In this document: positions 24,687-31,677 of the stretch, in pieces
Layout of the letters: each line of letters starts with the position of its first letter
How positions within the stretch are numbered: position 1 is the first letter of the stretch
NCBI GenBank assembly: GCA_027315365.1
Contig: DAHUYF010000117.1
Span: 1 to 64,000 of the forward strand
From: Rhodospirillales bacterium
GTDB taxonomy: Bacteria > Pseudomonadota > Alphaproteobacteria > ATCC43930 > CGMCC-115725
Direction: 5' to 3'
Length of the DNA stretch: 64,000 nt
Program-made: the position numbers and the translations under genes
The notes under the pieces: generated by a model
Told to the model about the DNA's origin: nothing
What the model saw: only the letters and a program-made list of their open reading frames with translations
Databases searched by the model: none

Positions 24687-26116
24687 GCCCGGTCCACGCC
24701 GTCCTCGCCACGCCGGCCATCGCCGCCATCGTACTCGCGCTGCTGCCGGGCTACCGCCTTGCCGCGCGCCTCAACGTGCTGGCGGCGGCGCTGACGCTGT
24801 CGGCCAGCATCGTGCCGTTCTTCGCGCGGCCGGCAACGACGCCCTTCCTGCTGATCGACGACTTCAATATCTATCTCGTCGCGCTCACCGCCTTCGTCGC
24901 CTTCACCACCAGCCTGTTCAGCGCGCGCTACGTGCTGCACGAGGTGGAGATCGGTCGCCTGCCGGCGGCGAACCTCCGCTTCTACCATGCCATGTACCAG
25001 GCGTTCTGCTTCACCATGCTGCTGGCGCTGACCGCCAACAACCTCGGCGTGCTGTGGGTGGCGGTCGAGGGCGCGACGCTCACCACCGTGCTGATGGTCG
25101 GGCTCTACCGCACGCGCGAGGCGCTGGAAGCGGCGTGGAAGTATTTCATCCTCTGCGGCGTCGGCATCGCGCTGGCGCTCTTCGGCACCATCCTGATGTA
25201 TCTCGCCGCCCAGCCGGTGATGGGCGAAGGGCTGCCGGCGATGACCTGGTCGGCGATCCTGCCGCGGGTCGGCGGCTTCAATCCCGCCATCCTCAACCTC
25301 GCCTTCGTCTTCCTGCTGGTAGGGTACGGCACCAAGGTCGGGCTGGCGCCGCTGCATGCCTGGCTGCCGGACGCGCATGCCGAAGGCCCGACGCCGATCT
25401 CGGCGGTGCTGTCGGGATTGCTGCTCAACGTCGCGCTCTATGCCGTGCTGCGCTTCAAGATGCTGCTCGCCGGCAACGCCCTCGCCGTGGCACCCGGCCC
25501 GCTGATGATCGCCATGGGCCTCGGCTCGCTGCTGCTGGCGAGCTTCATGCTCTACCGCCGGCGCGACATAAAGCGGCTCTTCGCCTATTCCTCGATCGAG
25601 CACATGGGCATCATCACCTTCGCCTTCGGCATGGGCGGCGGCCTGGCCAATTTCGCGGGACTGCTGCACATGACCATGCACAGCCTGACCAAATCGGCGA
25701 TCTTCTTCGCCGTCGGCCACATCACCCAGATCAAGGGCACGCAGAAGATCGCCGAGATCCGCGGCCTCACCGCCAGCCAGCCGCTGCTCGGCTGGGCGCT
25801 GGTGATCGGCGTCGTCGCCATCGCCGGATTGCCGCCCTTCGGCGTCTTCACCAGCGAGTTCCTGGTGCTGACCACCAGCTTTGCGCGCCAGCCGCTGCTG
25901 GCGCTGCCGGTGCTGGCCGGGCTGCTGGTGGGATTCGGCGCGCTGGTGCTGCGGCTGCAGGGCCTCGCCTTCGGCGCCGGCGAAGGCGGCGGCAAGGCGA
26001 GCCCGGCGGCGCTACTGCCGCTGTTCATCCATTTCGCCATGGTGCTGGCGGCCGGGATCTACCTCCCGGGGCCGCTCGTCGCCTGGTTCCAGAACGTCGC
26101 GCGGCTGCTGGGCTGA
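24683..26116 (+). CDS. hyfF: HyfF-like antiporter-type membrane subunit
   Basis: A 477-aa polytopic protein of the NuoL/M/N family: NNLGVLWVAVEGATLTTVLM, LEAAWKYFILCGVGIALAL, YGTKVGLAPLHAWLPDAHAE (half-channel Lys), RRRDIKRLFAYSSIEHMGII and LHMTMHSLTKSAIFFAVGHI. HyfF subunits are the second antiporter-like pump of hydrogenase-4-type complexes. Thus the complex has two pump modules (HyfB and HyfF). A gap of 7 bp separates it from the large-subunit gene. Confidence 0.93.
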   Translation: MSPVHAVLATPAIAAIVLALLPGYRLAARLNVLAAALTLSASIVPFFARPATTPFLLIDDFNIYLVALTAFVAFTTSLFSARYVLHEVEIGRLPAANLRFYHAMYQAFCFTMLLALTANNLGVLWVAVEGATLTTVLMVGLYRTREALEAAWKYFILCGVGIALALFGTILMYLAAQPVMGEGLPAMTWSAILPRVGGFNPAILNLAFVFLLVGYGTKVGLAPLHAWLPDAHAEGPTPISAVLSGLLLNVALYAVLRFKMLLAGNALAVAPGPLMIAMGLGSLLLASFMLYRRRDIKRLFAYSSIEHMGIITFAFGMGGGLANFAGLLHMTMHSLTKSAIFFAVGHITQIKGTQKIAEIRGLTASQPLLGWALVIGVVAIAGLPPFGVFTSEFLVLTTSFARQPLLALPVLAGLLVGFGALVLRLQGLAFGAGEGGGKASPAALLPLFIHFAMVLAAGIYLPGPLVAWFQNVARLLG

Positions 26117-26123
26117 GGCAACG

Positions 26124-27629
26124 ATGGGCAACGGCAGCGATCTCCTCGACTTTCTCGCCCGCGGCGAGACGCTGGCGCAGCGCCCCTGGCCGCGCTTCCG
26201 CCTGGCGCGCGAGCAGTGGCTGGATCTCGCCACCCACCTCGCCGTCGCCGACTGGGCGCTGCTCGGCCTCTGGGCGGAGCCGGGCGAGGTGCATGCCGCG
26301 TTCTGCGACGCCGCCGGCGACGCGGTCGCTACCGCGTCGCTCGCTTGCGCCGACGGCGGCTTCCCGTCGCTCGCCGCGGTGCGCCCGGGCGCGCTCCGGC
26401 TCGAGCGCGCGGTGCAGGATCTGGTCGGGCTGCACGCCGAGGGTATTGCCGACGCGCGGCCCTGGCTCGATCACGGCCAGTGGCACAGCCGCGACGGCAT
26501 CGCCGCCGGCGCGCGCCCGGCGAGCCAGTATGACTTCCTTACCGCCGAGGGCGAGGGCCTGCACCAGATCGCAGTCGGGCCGGTCCATGCCGGGACCATC
26601 GAGCCCGGCCATTTCCGCTTCCATTGCAGCGGCGAGGCGGTGGTGCGGCTGGAACAGCGCCTGGGCTATGCGCACAAGGGCACCGAGCGCCTGATGGAGG
26701 GCAAGCCGGCCGCGGCTGCGGCGCGCCTGGCCGGCCGGCTCTCCGGCGACAGCACCGTTGCCGCGGCGCTGGCCTTCGCCCGTGCGGTGGAGGCGGCGAG
26801 CGGAACCGCGGTGCCGGAACGCGCGGCCTGGCTGCGCGCGCTGCTTGCCGAGCTCGAGCGCATCGCCAATCATCTCGGCGACATCGGCGCCATCGCCAAC
26901 GACGCGGCCTTTACCTTCCTGCAATCGCATCTGACGGTGCTGCGCGAGATGGTGCTGCGTGCCGCCCAATCCTGCTTCGGCCATCGCCTGATGATGGATG
27001 TCGTGATCCCCGGCGGGCTCGTACGCGATCTCGATGGCGCCGGCATCGGACGGCTGCGCGGTCTCGCATCGACGCTCCGGCCGCGCTTTGCCGAGCTGAT
27101 GGCGGTCTATGACCGCAAGCCGTCGCTGCTCGACCGCACCGTCGGAACCGGAATCGTCAACGCCGAGCTGGCGCGGCGCTTCGCCGCCGGCGGCTTCGTC
27201 GGCCGCGCCTCCGGGCGCGGCTTCGATGCGCGCAAGCACCCGGGCTATCCGCCCTACGACCGGCTCGACTTCGCCGTGCCGGTGCTGAGCGACGGCGACG
27301 TGCACAGCCGCCTGATGATCCGCGCGGGCGAGGTCGAGGCGAGCCTCGGCCTCGTCGGGCAGATCCTCGACCGCCTTCCCGCCGGCCCCGTCCTGGTCCC
27401 GCTCGCGGCCGGCGGCGGCGACGGGATGGCGCTGGTCGAGGGCTTTCGCGGCGACATCCTCGCCTGGGTCGCGCTCGCCGGGGACGGCAGCGTGCGCCGC
27501 GCGCATCTGCGCGATCCCTCCTGGTTCCAATGGCCGCTGCTGGAAGCGGCGATCGAGGGCAACATCGTCGCCGATTTCCCGCTCTGCAATAAGTCCTTCA
27601 ACTGCTCCTATTCCGGACACGACCGCTGA
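26124..27629 (+). CDS. NuoCD/HyfG-like large subunit lacking the NiFe ligands
   Basis: A 501-aa protein fusing a NuoC-like N-domain (WALLGLWAEPGEVHAAFCDA, then FPSLAAVRPGALRLERAVQD) to a NuoD/hydrogenase-large-subunit domain (GYAHKGTERLMEG, LERIANHLGDIGAIANDAAF, MMDVVIPGG). Where group 4 NiFe hydrogenases have CGIC, this protein reads RLSGDSTV (about residues 205-212), as in NuoD; the C-terminal DPCxxC is also missing, the end reading LCNKSFNCSYSGHDR (C-x5-C). It therefore cannot bind a standard NiFe centre. This is the pattern of Ehr (energy-converting hydrogenase-related) complexes. Its reactant is unknown. Confidence 0.88.
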   Translation: MGNGSDLLDFLARGETLAQRPWPRFRLAREQWLDLATHLAVADWALLGLWAEPGEVHAAFCDAAGDAVATASLACADGGFPSLAAVRPGALRLERAVQDLVGLHAEGIADARPWLDHGQWHSRDGIAAGARPASQYDFLTAEGEGLHQIAVGPVHAGTIEPGHFRFHCSGEAVVRLEQRLGYAHKGTERLMEGKPAAAAARLAGRLSGDSTVAAALAFARAVEAASGTAVPERAAWLRALLAELERIANHLGDIGAIANDAAFTFLQSHLTVLREMVLRAAQSCFGHRLMMDVVIPGGLVRDLDGAGIGRLRGLASTLRPRFAELMAVYDRKPSLLDRTVGTGIVNAELARRFAAGGFVGRASGRGFDARKHPGYPPYDRLDFAVPVLSDGDVHSRLMIRAGEVEASLGLVGQILDRLPAGPVLVPLAAGGGDGMALVEGFRGDILAWVALAGDGSVRRAHLRDPSWFQWPLLEAAIEGNIVADFPLCNKSFNCSYSGHDR

Positions 27630-28153
27630 TGTGGAAGCTCCTGGCCAGGACGCTGCTGACGAAACCGCTGCCGATCGCGCCGCCGGCGCCGGAGCCGGCG
27701 CAGCTCGCGGAGCTCGGCGAGCGGCTTGCCGCGGTCGCCCGCGCGCAGCTCGGCCGCAGCTTGTCGATCCGCCAGGTCGATGCCGGCTCGTGCAATGGCT
27801 GCGAACTCGAGATCCAGGCGCTCGGCACCCCGTTCTACGATCTCGAGCGCTTCGGGCTGCGCTTTGTCGCCTCGCCGCGCCATGCCGACGTGCTGCTGGT
27901 GAGTGGTCCGGTGACGACCAACATGCGCGAGGCGCTGGAGCGGACCTATGCCGCGACCCCCGATCCCAAATGGGTGGTCGCGGTCGGCGATTGCGCGCGC
28001 GACGGCGGGCTCTTCGCCGAGAGCTATGCGGTGACCGGCGGCGTCTCGGCGGTGATCCCGGTCGACCTCCATATCGCCGGCTGCCCGCCCTCGCCGGTAC
28101 AGCTGCTGAGCGGGCTGCTGGCGCTGCTCGAGGCCGCCGCCCGGCGCCGCTGA
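27629..28153 (+). CDS. hyfI: HyfI/NuoB-like FeS subunit
   Basis: A 174-aa protein with all four ligands of the proximal [4Fe-4S] (N2-type) cluster: Cys55 and Cys58 in DAGSCNGCE, Cys122 in VGDCARDGG and Cys152 in AGCPPSPVQLL. HyfI/HycG-type length. It passes electrons next to the membrane module. The start shares a base with the preceding stop (TGATG). It is the last gene of the operon; no ferredoxin-like HyfA/HyfH, formate dehydrogenase or hydrogenase maturation gene follows. It converges on the DUF1328 gene. Confidence 0.93.
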   Translation: MWKLLARTLLTKPLPIAPPAPEPAQLAELGERLAAVARAQLGRSLSIRQVDAGSCNGCELEIQALGTPFYDLERFGLRFVASPRHADVLLVSGPVTTNMREALERTYAATPDPKWVVAVGDCARDGGLFAESYAVTGGVSAVIPVDLHIAGCPPSPVQLLSGLLALLEAAARRR

Positions 28154-28158
28154 CCGCG

Positions 28159-28335
28159 TCAGATCGGCGGGCCGCGCCGCCGCGCCATGCCGGTGGCCAG
28201 CGCCACCAGAAAGACCACCAGGAAGATGAAGAACAGGATCTTGGCGATCCCCGCGGCGGTCGAGGCAATCCCGCCGAAGCCGAGGACGCCGGCGATGATG
28301 GCGATGACCAGGAACACCACTGCCCAGTAGAGCAT
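28159..28335 (-). CDS. DUF1328 small membrane protein
   Basis: A 58-aa protein with two membrane helices: [20 protein letters not shown], then [20 protein letters not shown], ending MARRRGPPI. This is the DUF1328 (YtjA-like) family, ubiquitous in proteobacteria and often stress-induced, of unknown function. The start at 28335 has GAGGAGG about 7 bases upstream. It lies downstream of the repeat at 28420-28492 and the 57-aa membrane gene on the same strand. Confidence 0.93.
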   Translation of the reverse strand: MLYWAVVFLVIAIIAGVLGFGGIASTAAGIAKILFFIFLVVFLVALATGMARRRGPPI

Positions 28336-28419
28336 CCGCGCCCTCCTCTCGCTCGGTACGCTCGACAGGAACAAGGCGTCGCCGCCCCGGGTTCCCGCAC
28401 CCGGCGGGCTCGTCAGGCC

Positions 28420-28492
28420 GCGGGCTCTCGCGGTCGCTGCCGCAACCGCTGTCGCCCGCCGCGGACGAACGCGCTTTCGCGCGTTCGCCTTA
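28420..28492. repeat. Dispersed two-hairpin repeat, copy B
   Basis: Second copy of the element at 4500-4566. It has GCGGTCGC/GCAACCGC (one mismatch) and CGAACGCGC/GCGCGTTCG; the second arm pair is longer than in copy A but still complementary. Its right end again supplies the TAA stop of the minus-strand gene (28490-28492). Confidence 0.65.
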
Positions 28493-28663
28493 GAGATCGG
28501 CGAGCCGCACCCAGGCGCCGACGGCGGTGGCCAGGACCAGCCCGACGGCGATGCTCGCCGGTTGCAGGCTGTCGGCCAGCAGCAGCCACAGCAGCAGCAC
28601 GCCGATCGCCACCGCGACGCCGCCCACCAGCGAGGCCGCCGAACGCTTCAGTTTTGTCGCCAT
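28490..28663 (-). CDS. 57-aa membrane protein, MnhE-like fragment
   Basis: A short protein: [20 protein letters not shown], then [20 protein letters not shown] and [17 protein letters not shown]. It has a basic N-terminus and two predicted membrane helices. The [20 protein letters not shown] pattern resembles the N-terminal part of MnhE/MrpE cation antiporter subunits (about 160 aa), so it may be a truncated or miniaturised relative; this is a weak resemblance. It starts 3 bp after the fatty acid hydroxylase stop and so belongs to that operon. The stop lies in repeat copy B. Confidence 0.6.
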   Translation of the reverse strand: MATKLKRSAASLVGGVAVAIGVLLLWLLLADSLQPASIAVGLVLATAVGAWVRLADL

Positions 28664-28666
28664 GGC

Positions 28667-29428
28667 TCAGGCCCTCACCCGTGCGGTGAGCGGATCGTCC
28701 GAGCCGGCGCGCGTGCTGCGCAGGTTCGATTTCACGAAGCGCCCGTCATAGCCGTTGAAGAGATGACCGAGGAGGCCGCGGTCGAGGTCGCTGGTGCCGA
28801 ACAGCCAATCGGCGATGGGATAGGTCAGGTTCATGTTGCGCTCCATCATGATCGCGGGGTTGTGATGGGCGATGTGATGGCGGCGGATGGTGTTGATGAA
28901 GGGAACAAGGCGTACCAGCCGGTCATCGCGCACATGACAGCACCAGTGGAAGAACTCGTAATTGAGATAGACGCCGACGGTGGTGCAGATCAGCAGCCAG
29001 GCCGCGTTGCCCGACCACGCCAGCGCGAGCACCGCCGCGCCAGCCGCGGACAGGGCGATGAAGGTCACCAGCGCGTAGGGCGGGAAGAAGGTGATGCGGA
29101 AGTCGCGGCTGCTCTCGATCGTCGGCTCGCCGTCGGTGAAGAACTGATGATGCGCCAGTGTATGCCGCTTGTAGATGCCCATGAAGCCCTTCACCGGGCG
29201 ATGCATGATGAAGCGGTGGATCCACCATTCGAAGAGGTTGCAGAGCATGAACACCGCCGGCACCGCCAGCCATTCGGCCGCGCGCGGCCGGTCGATGTGC
29301 CGGACCGCGTACCAGATGGTGGCGCCGCCGATGGCATAGATCAGCGCCACATGCGCCCAGCCCCGATACCAGGGCGAGATGCGCTCCCGGTAGTCCGCGC
29401 GGAATGCCGCCTGCCTCCTGCCCATCAT
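28667..29428 (-). CDS. Sterol desaturase/fatty acid hydroxylase family protein
   Basis: A 253-aa integral membrane di-iron enzyme. The histidine clusters are present in order: HRFIMH, HTLAHH, HWCCH and RRHHIAHH, set between about four membrane helices. The family hydroxylates or desaturates lipids (for example carotenoids or fatty acyl chains) using O2. The substrate is unknown. Start MMGRRQAAF at 29428; a second ATG follows directly. The small MnhE-like gene follows by 3 bp. Confidence 0.88.
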   Translation of the reverse strand: MMGRRQAAFRADYRERISPWYRGWAHVALIYAIGGATIWYAVRHIDRPRAAEWLAVPAVFMLCNLFEWWIHRFIMHRPVKGFMGIYKRHTLAHHQFFTDGEPTIESSRDFRITFFPPYALVTFIALSAAGAAVLALAWSGNAAWLLICTTVGVYLNYEFFHWCCHVRDDRLVRLVPFINTIRRHHIAHHNPAIMMERNMNLTYPIADWLFGTSDLDRGLLGHLFNGYDGRFVKSNLRSTRAGSDDPLTARVRA

Positions 29429-29490
29429 GACCCCGCCTCCCGCCAGATGTTATCAGCACTCGACCATGCCCCGTACCGGCACCAAACGGC

Positions 29491-30177
29491 CTAGCTCCCG
29501 GCCTCCGCCGTGGCCCGGGCGAAGGCCTCGATATAGTCGATCAGCCGCTCCGCCGCCGCCGCCGCCGCCTTGCCGTCCCCCGCCGCCACCGCGCGCGCCG
29601 CCTCGGCATGCAGCCGCGCGGCCAGCGGCAGATCGGCGATCTGCCGGTAGTGGATATACCAGAAGCGCCGCGACAGCCCGTGCATCAAAGTCATGGCAGC
29701 GGCGGCGAACTCGTTGCGCGCCGCCTCCAACACCAGCAGGTTGAAATCGCGGTCGAGTCGCATGAACCCGATATCGTCGTTGCCTCGCCCCGCCTGCTCC
29801 ATTCCCTCGGCAATCGCGATGAAGCGCCGGCGCTGCTCCGGGCTCGCGCGCCGCGCCGCGGAGCGCGCCAGCAGCCGCTCGACCTCGCGGCGCAGCTCGA
29901 TCAGGCGGAGCTGGGTGGTCAGATTCTCCTCGGCGACGACGATGCCGCGTCGCGGCCGGATGGCGACCAGCTTCTCGCGCGCCAGCCGCTGCAGCGCCTC
30001 GCGGATCGGCGTGCGGCCGATGCCGAGGCGGGCGCTCAGCGCCGTCTCGGTGACCGCCGCGCCGGGCGCGAGCTGCAGCGTGACGATCAACTCCTCGAGC
30101 GCGCGATAGGCCCGCTCGGTGAGGCTGTCCGCGCTTTCCTCCTCGCGCGGCCGCCGACGTGCGCCCGATCTAGCCAT
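29491..30177 (-). CDS. GntR family regulator (FCD/FadR subfamily)
   Basis: A 228-aa regulator. N-terminal winged helix: ESADSLTERAYRALEELIVT, LQLAPGAAVTETALSARLGI, GRTPIREALQRLAREKLV. The C-terminal all-helical FCD domain has the metal-binding type pattern (RLDRDFNLLVLEAARN, and HAEAARAVAAGD). Such regulators bind small carboxylates or sugar acids. The start at 30177 overlaps the DUF6166 gene by 8 bp, so the two are coupled. A TATAT-N5-ATATA dyad upstream of the operon (30692-30706) may be its operator. Confidence 0.9.
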   Translation of the reverse strand: MARSGARRRPREEESADSLTERAYRALEELIVTLQLAPGAAVTETALSARLGIGRTPIREALQRLAREKLVAIRPRRGIVVAEENLTTQLRLIELRREVERLLARSAARRASPEQRRRFIAIAEGMEQAGRGNDDIGFMRLDRDFNLLVLEAARNEFAAAAMTLMHGLSRRFWYIHYRQIADLPLAARLHAEAARAVAAGDGKAAAAAAERLIDYIEAFARATAEAGS

Positions 30178-30463
30178 GGCGGCCGAGCGCCGCGTCGATG
30201 TCGGCGGAGGTGAGCCGCCAGGCGTTGTCGAGATGCGCCACCACCTCGCGCATGAAGCGCTCATGGGCGGCGAGCGCCGCCCGATCGTCGCCGAGATGGT
30301 CGGCGAGCAGCGCCAGCGCCAGCTGCGCCGGCCCGGCACCCTCATAGGTCCATTCGAAACCCGCCCGCGACAGCCGCCGGAGATCGTGGCGCGGCGGCAA
30401 CAGCCGGCCGTCCACCGTGACAATCGCCCCGTCGAGGCTGCGAGCGCCTTCGTAGACTTTCAT
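30170..30463 (-). CDS. DUF6166 family protein
   Basis: A 97-aa protein: MKVYEGARSLDGAIVTVDGR, then SRAGFEWTYEGAGPAQLALA and LLADHLGDDRAALAAHERFM. The GFEW.Y.G.GPAQLALALLADHLGDD segment defines DUF6166, whose function is unknown and which occurs scattered on plasmids and accessory regions. ATG 30463 is favoured by the upstream GAGGATAG; the frame is open to 30475. It lies between a small ORF and the GntR gene it overlaps. Confidence 0.8.
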   Translation of the reverse strand: MKVYEGARSLDGAIVTVDGRLLPPRHDLRRLSRAGFEWTYEGAGPAQLALALLADHLGDDRAALAAHERFMREVVAHLDNAWRLTSADIDAALGRHG

Positions 30464-30471
30464 CTCTATCC

Positions 30472-30666
30472 TCACGCGGCGAAGATGACGGCAGCGTCAT
30501 CATTGACGCCTGCGAGCGGCAGGCGCCGGGTGATCGACTCCTCGACATCGACCTTCCGTGCCGCCGCGCCCAGACCGGCCATGACGCGGCAGCCGCTCAG
30601 GCATGCGCAATCGAAGGGTCCGCGACCGGCTTTGACCGGCCGGTGCAGCGCCGCGCGAAACGCCAT
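30472..30666 (-). CDS. Possible small protein at head of the GntR operon
   Basis: A 64-aa frame (MAFRAALHRPVKAGRGPFDC, then ACLSGCRVMAGLGAAARKVD, ending VNDDAAVIFAA) with GAGCAGGGGC directly upstream of the ATG. No family recognised. It is the first frame after the AT-rich dyad and ends just before the DUF6166 binding site, which supports a real gene, but coding evidence is thin. Confidence 0.35.
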   Translation of the reverse strand: MAFRAALHRPVKAGRGPFDCACLSGCRVMAGLGAAARKVDVEESITRRLPLAGVNDDAAVIFAA

Positions 30667-30688
30667 GCCCCTGCTCTCCCGATGGGGC

Positions 30689-30722
30689 GGATATATCAGA
30701 CATATACCAGATGCGATCGCAT
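30689..30722. promoter_or_regulatory. Candidate operator of the GntR operon
   Basis: TATAT-CAGAC-ATATA (30692-30706) is a perfect 5-bp dyad in the low-GC sequence GGATATATCAGACATATACC; a perfect 12-bp palindrome ATGCGATCGCAT follows at 30711-30722. Both sit just upstream of the start at 30666. Confidence 0.45.
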
Positions 30723-30954
30723 GATGCGAGACATGCGGTCAATTCGGCTCTTGCCAGAGTGGATGGACGTGCTATCAAGCAGAGTCGCATGGTTTATCGG
30801 GTGACCCCACCCGCTTCTTCACGAAGCCCTGCCTCGATCTAATTCGGTGGCCGGGGAGGACAAACCTCTTGCGAGCGGCGTTTACCGGTAAAGCAGGCTG
30901 GAAAAGCCGCATCTTCAAGAAGAACATCCCTGGCAGGAACGGAAAGCCTTGAGC
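30723..30954. other. Intergenic leader of the MucR-like/cold-shock gene
   Basis: About 230 bases without a supported gene. It should contain the divergent promoters and the 5' leader of the gene at 30955. Long leaders are common for cold-shock genes, but no known RNA motif is recognised. Confidence 0.35.
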
Positions 30955-31662
30955 ATGAACACTCCCACCATGACGGTGACCGCGCGCCTCGCGGCCCGGC
31001 TGCTCGCGCATCGTCAGACCTCGCAGGAAGAGATCGGCGATCTTATCCGCACCGTGCATGAGGCGGTGGCACGGCTCAACCAGGCGCCCGGCGCGCTCGT
31101 CGAGGAACCCGTGGAACAGGAAGCGACGGAGACCCCGGAGGAACCGATACGCCGGAAGCGGCGGGCGCGCCGCGACACGGCAGCAGCGGAACCGGCCGCC
31201 GCCGAGGAAGCACCCGTCACGGCGCTGCCGGCGCAGAAGCTGGTGCGCCGCGCCGAGATGGCGCCGGCCGCGTCGGCCGCGCCAAGCATGATGGTCCCGC
31301 CGCCGCATCACGGCGCCCTGCGCGGTGTCGTACGGTGGTTCGATCCCAAGAGCGGCAAGGGCGCGCTGCGCCTGCCCGGGCTGGGCGACGTCGGCTTCGA
31401 GGCACGGCTGCTGACGGAGTCCGGCATCACGCGGCTGTTCAAGGGCCAGGAGGTCGAAGCGACGCTCGCCGAGGGCTCCGCCGCGCCGCAGCTGCTGCGC
31501 GTGTCGGTGCCCGGCACGGTCTCCGCCCATTCGCTGGGCGGCGGCGTGGTCAAGGGCCGCCATGCGCGACCGGTGGTGGTCGAGCTGAAGCGCGAAGCGC
31601 TGCGCCGCGCTGCCGCGCGCGCCGAGGCCGAGCACGTGCTGGGCTCCAGCCGCACGCGCTGA
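30955..31662 (+). CDS. MucR-like N-terminus fused to a cold-shock domain
   Basis: A 235-aa protein. Residues about 8-41 (VTARLAARLLAHRQTSQEEI, then GDLIRTVHEAVARL) resemble the first helices of MucR/Ros regulators, but no C2H2 zinc finger follows. A charged, Ala/Pro-rich linker (about 45-118, with RRKRRARR) leads to a cold-shock-like OB fold at about 122-185: GVVRWFDPKSGKGALRLPGL, then GDVGFEARLLTESGI and LFKGQEVEATL. RNP1 aromatic residues are lost (KGALRL instead of KGFGFI). A basic tail (KGRHARPVVVELKREALRRA) follows. Nucleic-acid binding is likely. ATG 30955 is chosen over TTG 30949. Confidence 0.75.
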   Translation: MNTPTMTVTARLAARLLAHRQTSQEEIGDLIRTVHEAVARLNQAPGALVEEPVEQEATETPEEPIRRKRRARRDTAAAEPAAAEEAPVTALPAQKLVRRAEMAPAASAAPSMMVPPPHHGALRGVVRWFDPKSGKGALRLPGLGDVGFEARLLTESGITRLFKGQEVEATLAEGSAAPQLLRVSVPGTVSAHSLGGGVVKGRHARPVVVELKREALRRAAARAEAEHVLGSSRTR

Positions 31663-31677
31663 CCGGCGCCTGCGTCG

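Noticed and set aside
27160-27629. Cysteines near the end of the large subunit as NiFe ligands
   Set aside because: LCNKSFNCSYSG has C-x5-C, not CxxC or DPCxxC, and the first motif is SGDS instead of CGIC, so a NiFe centre is not supported.
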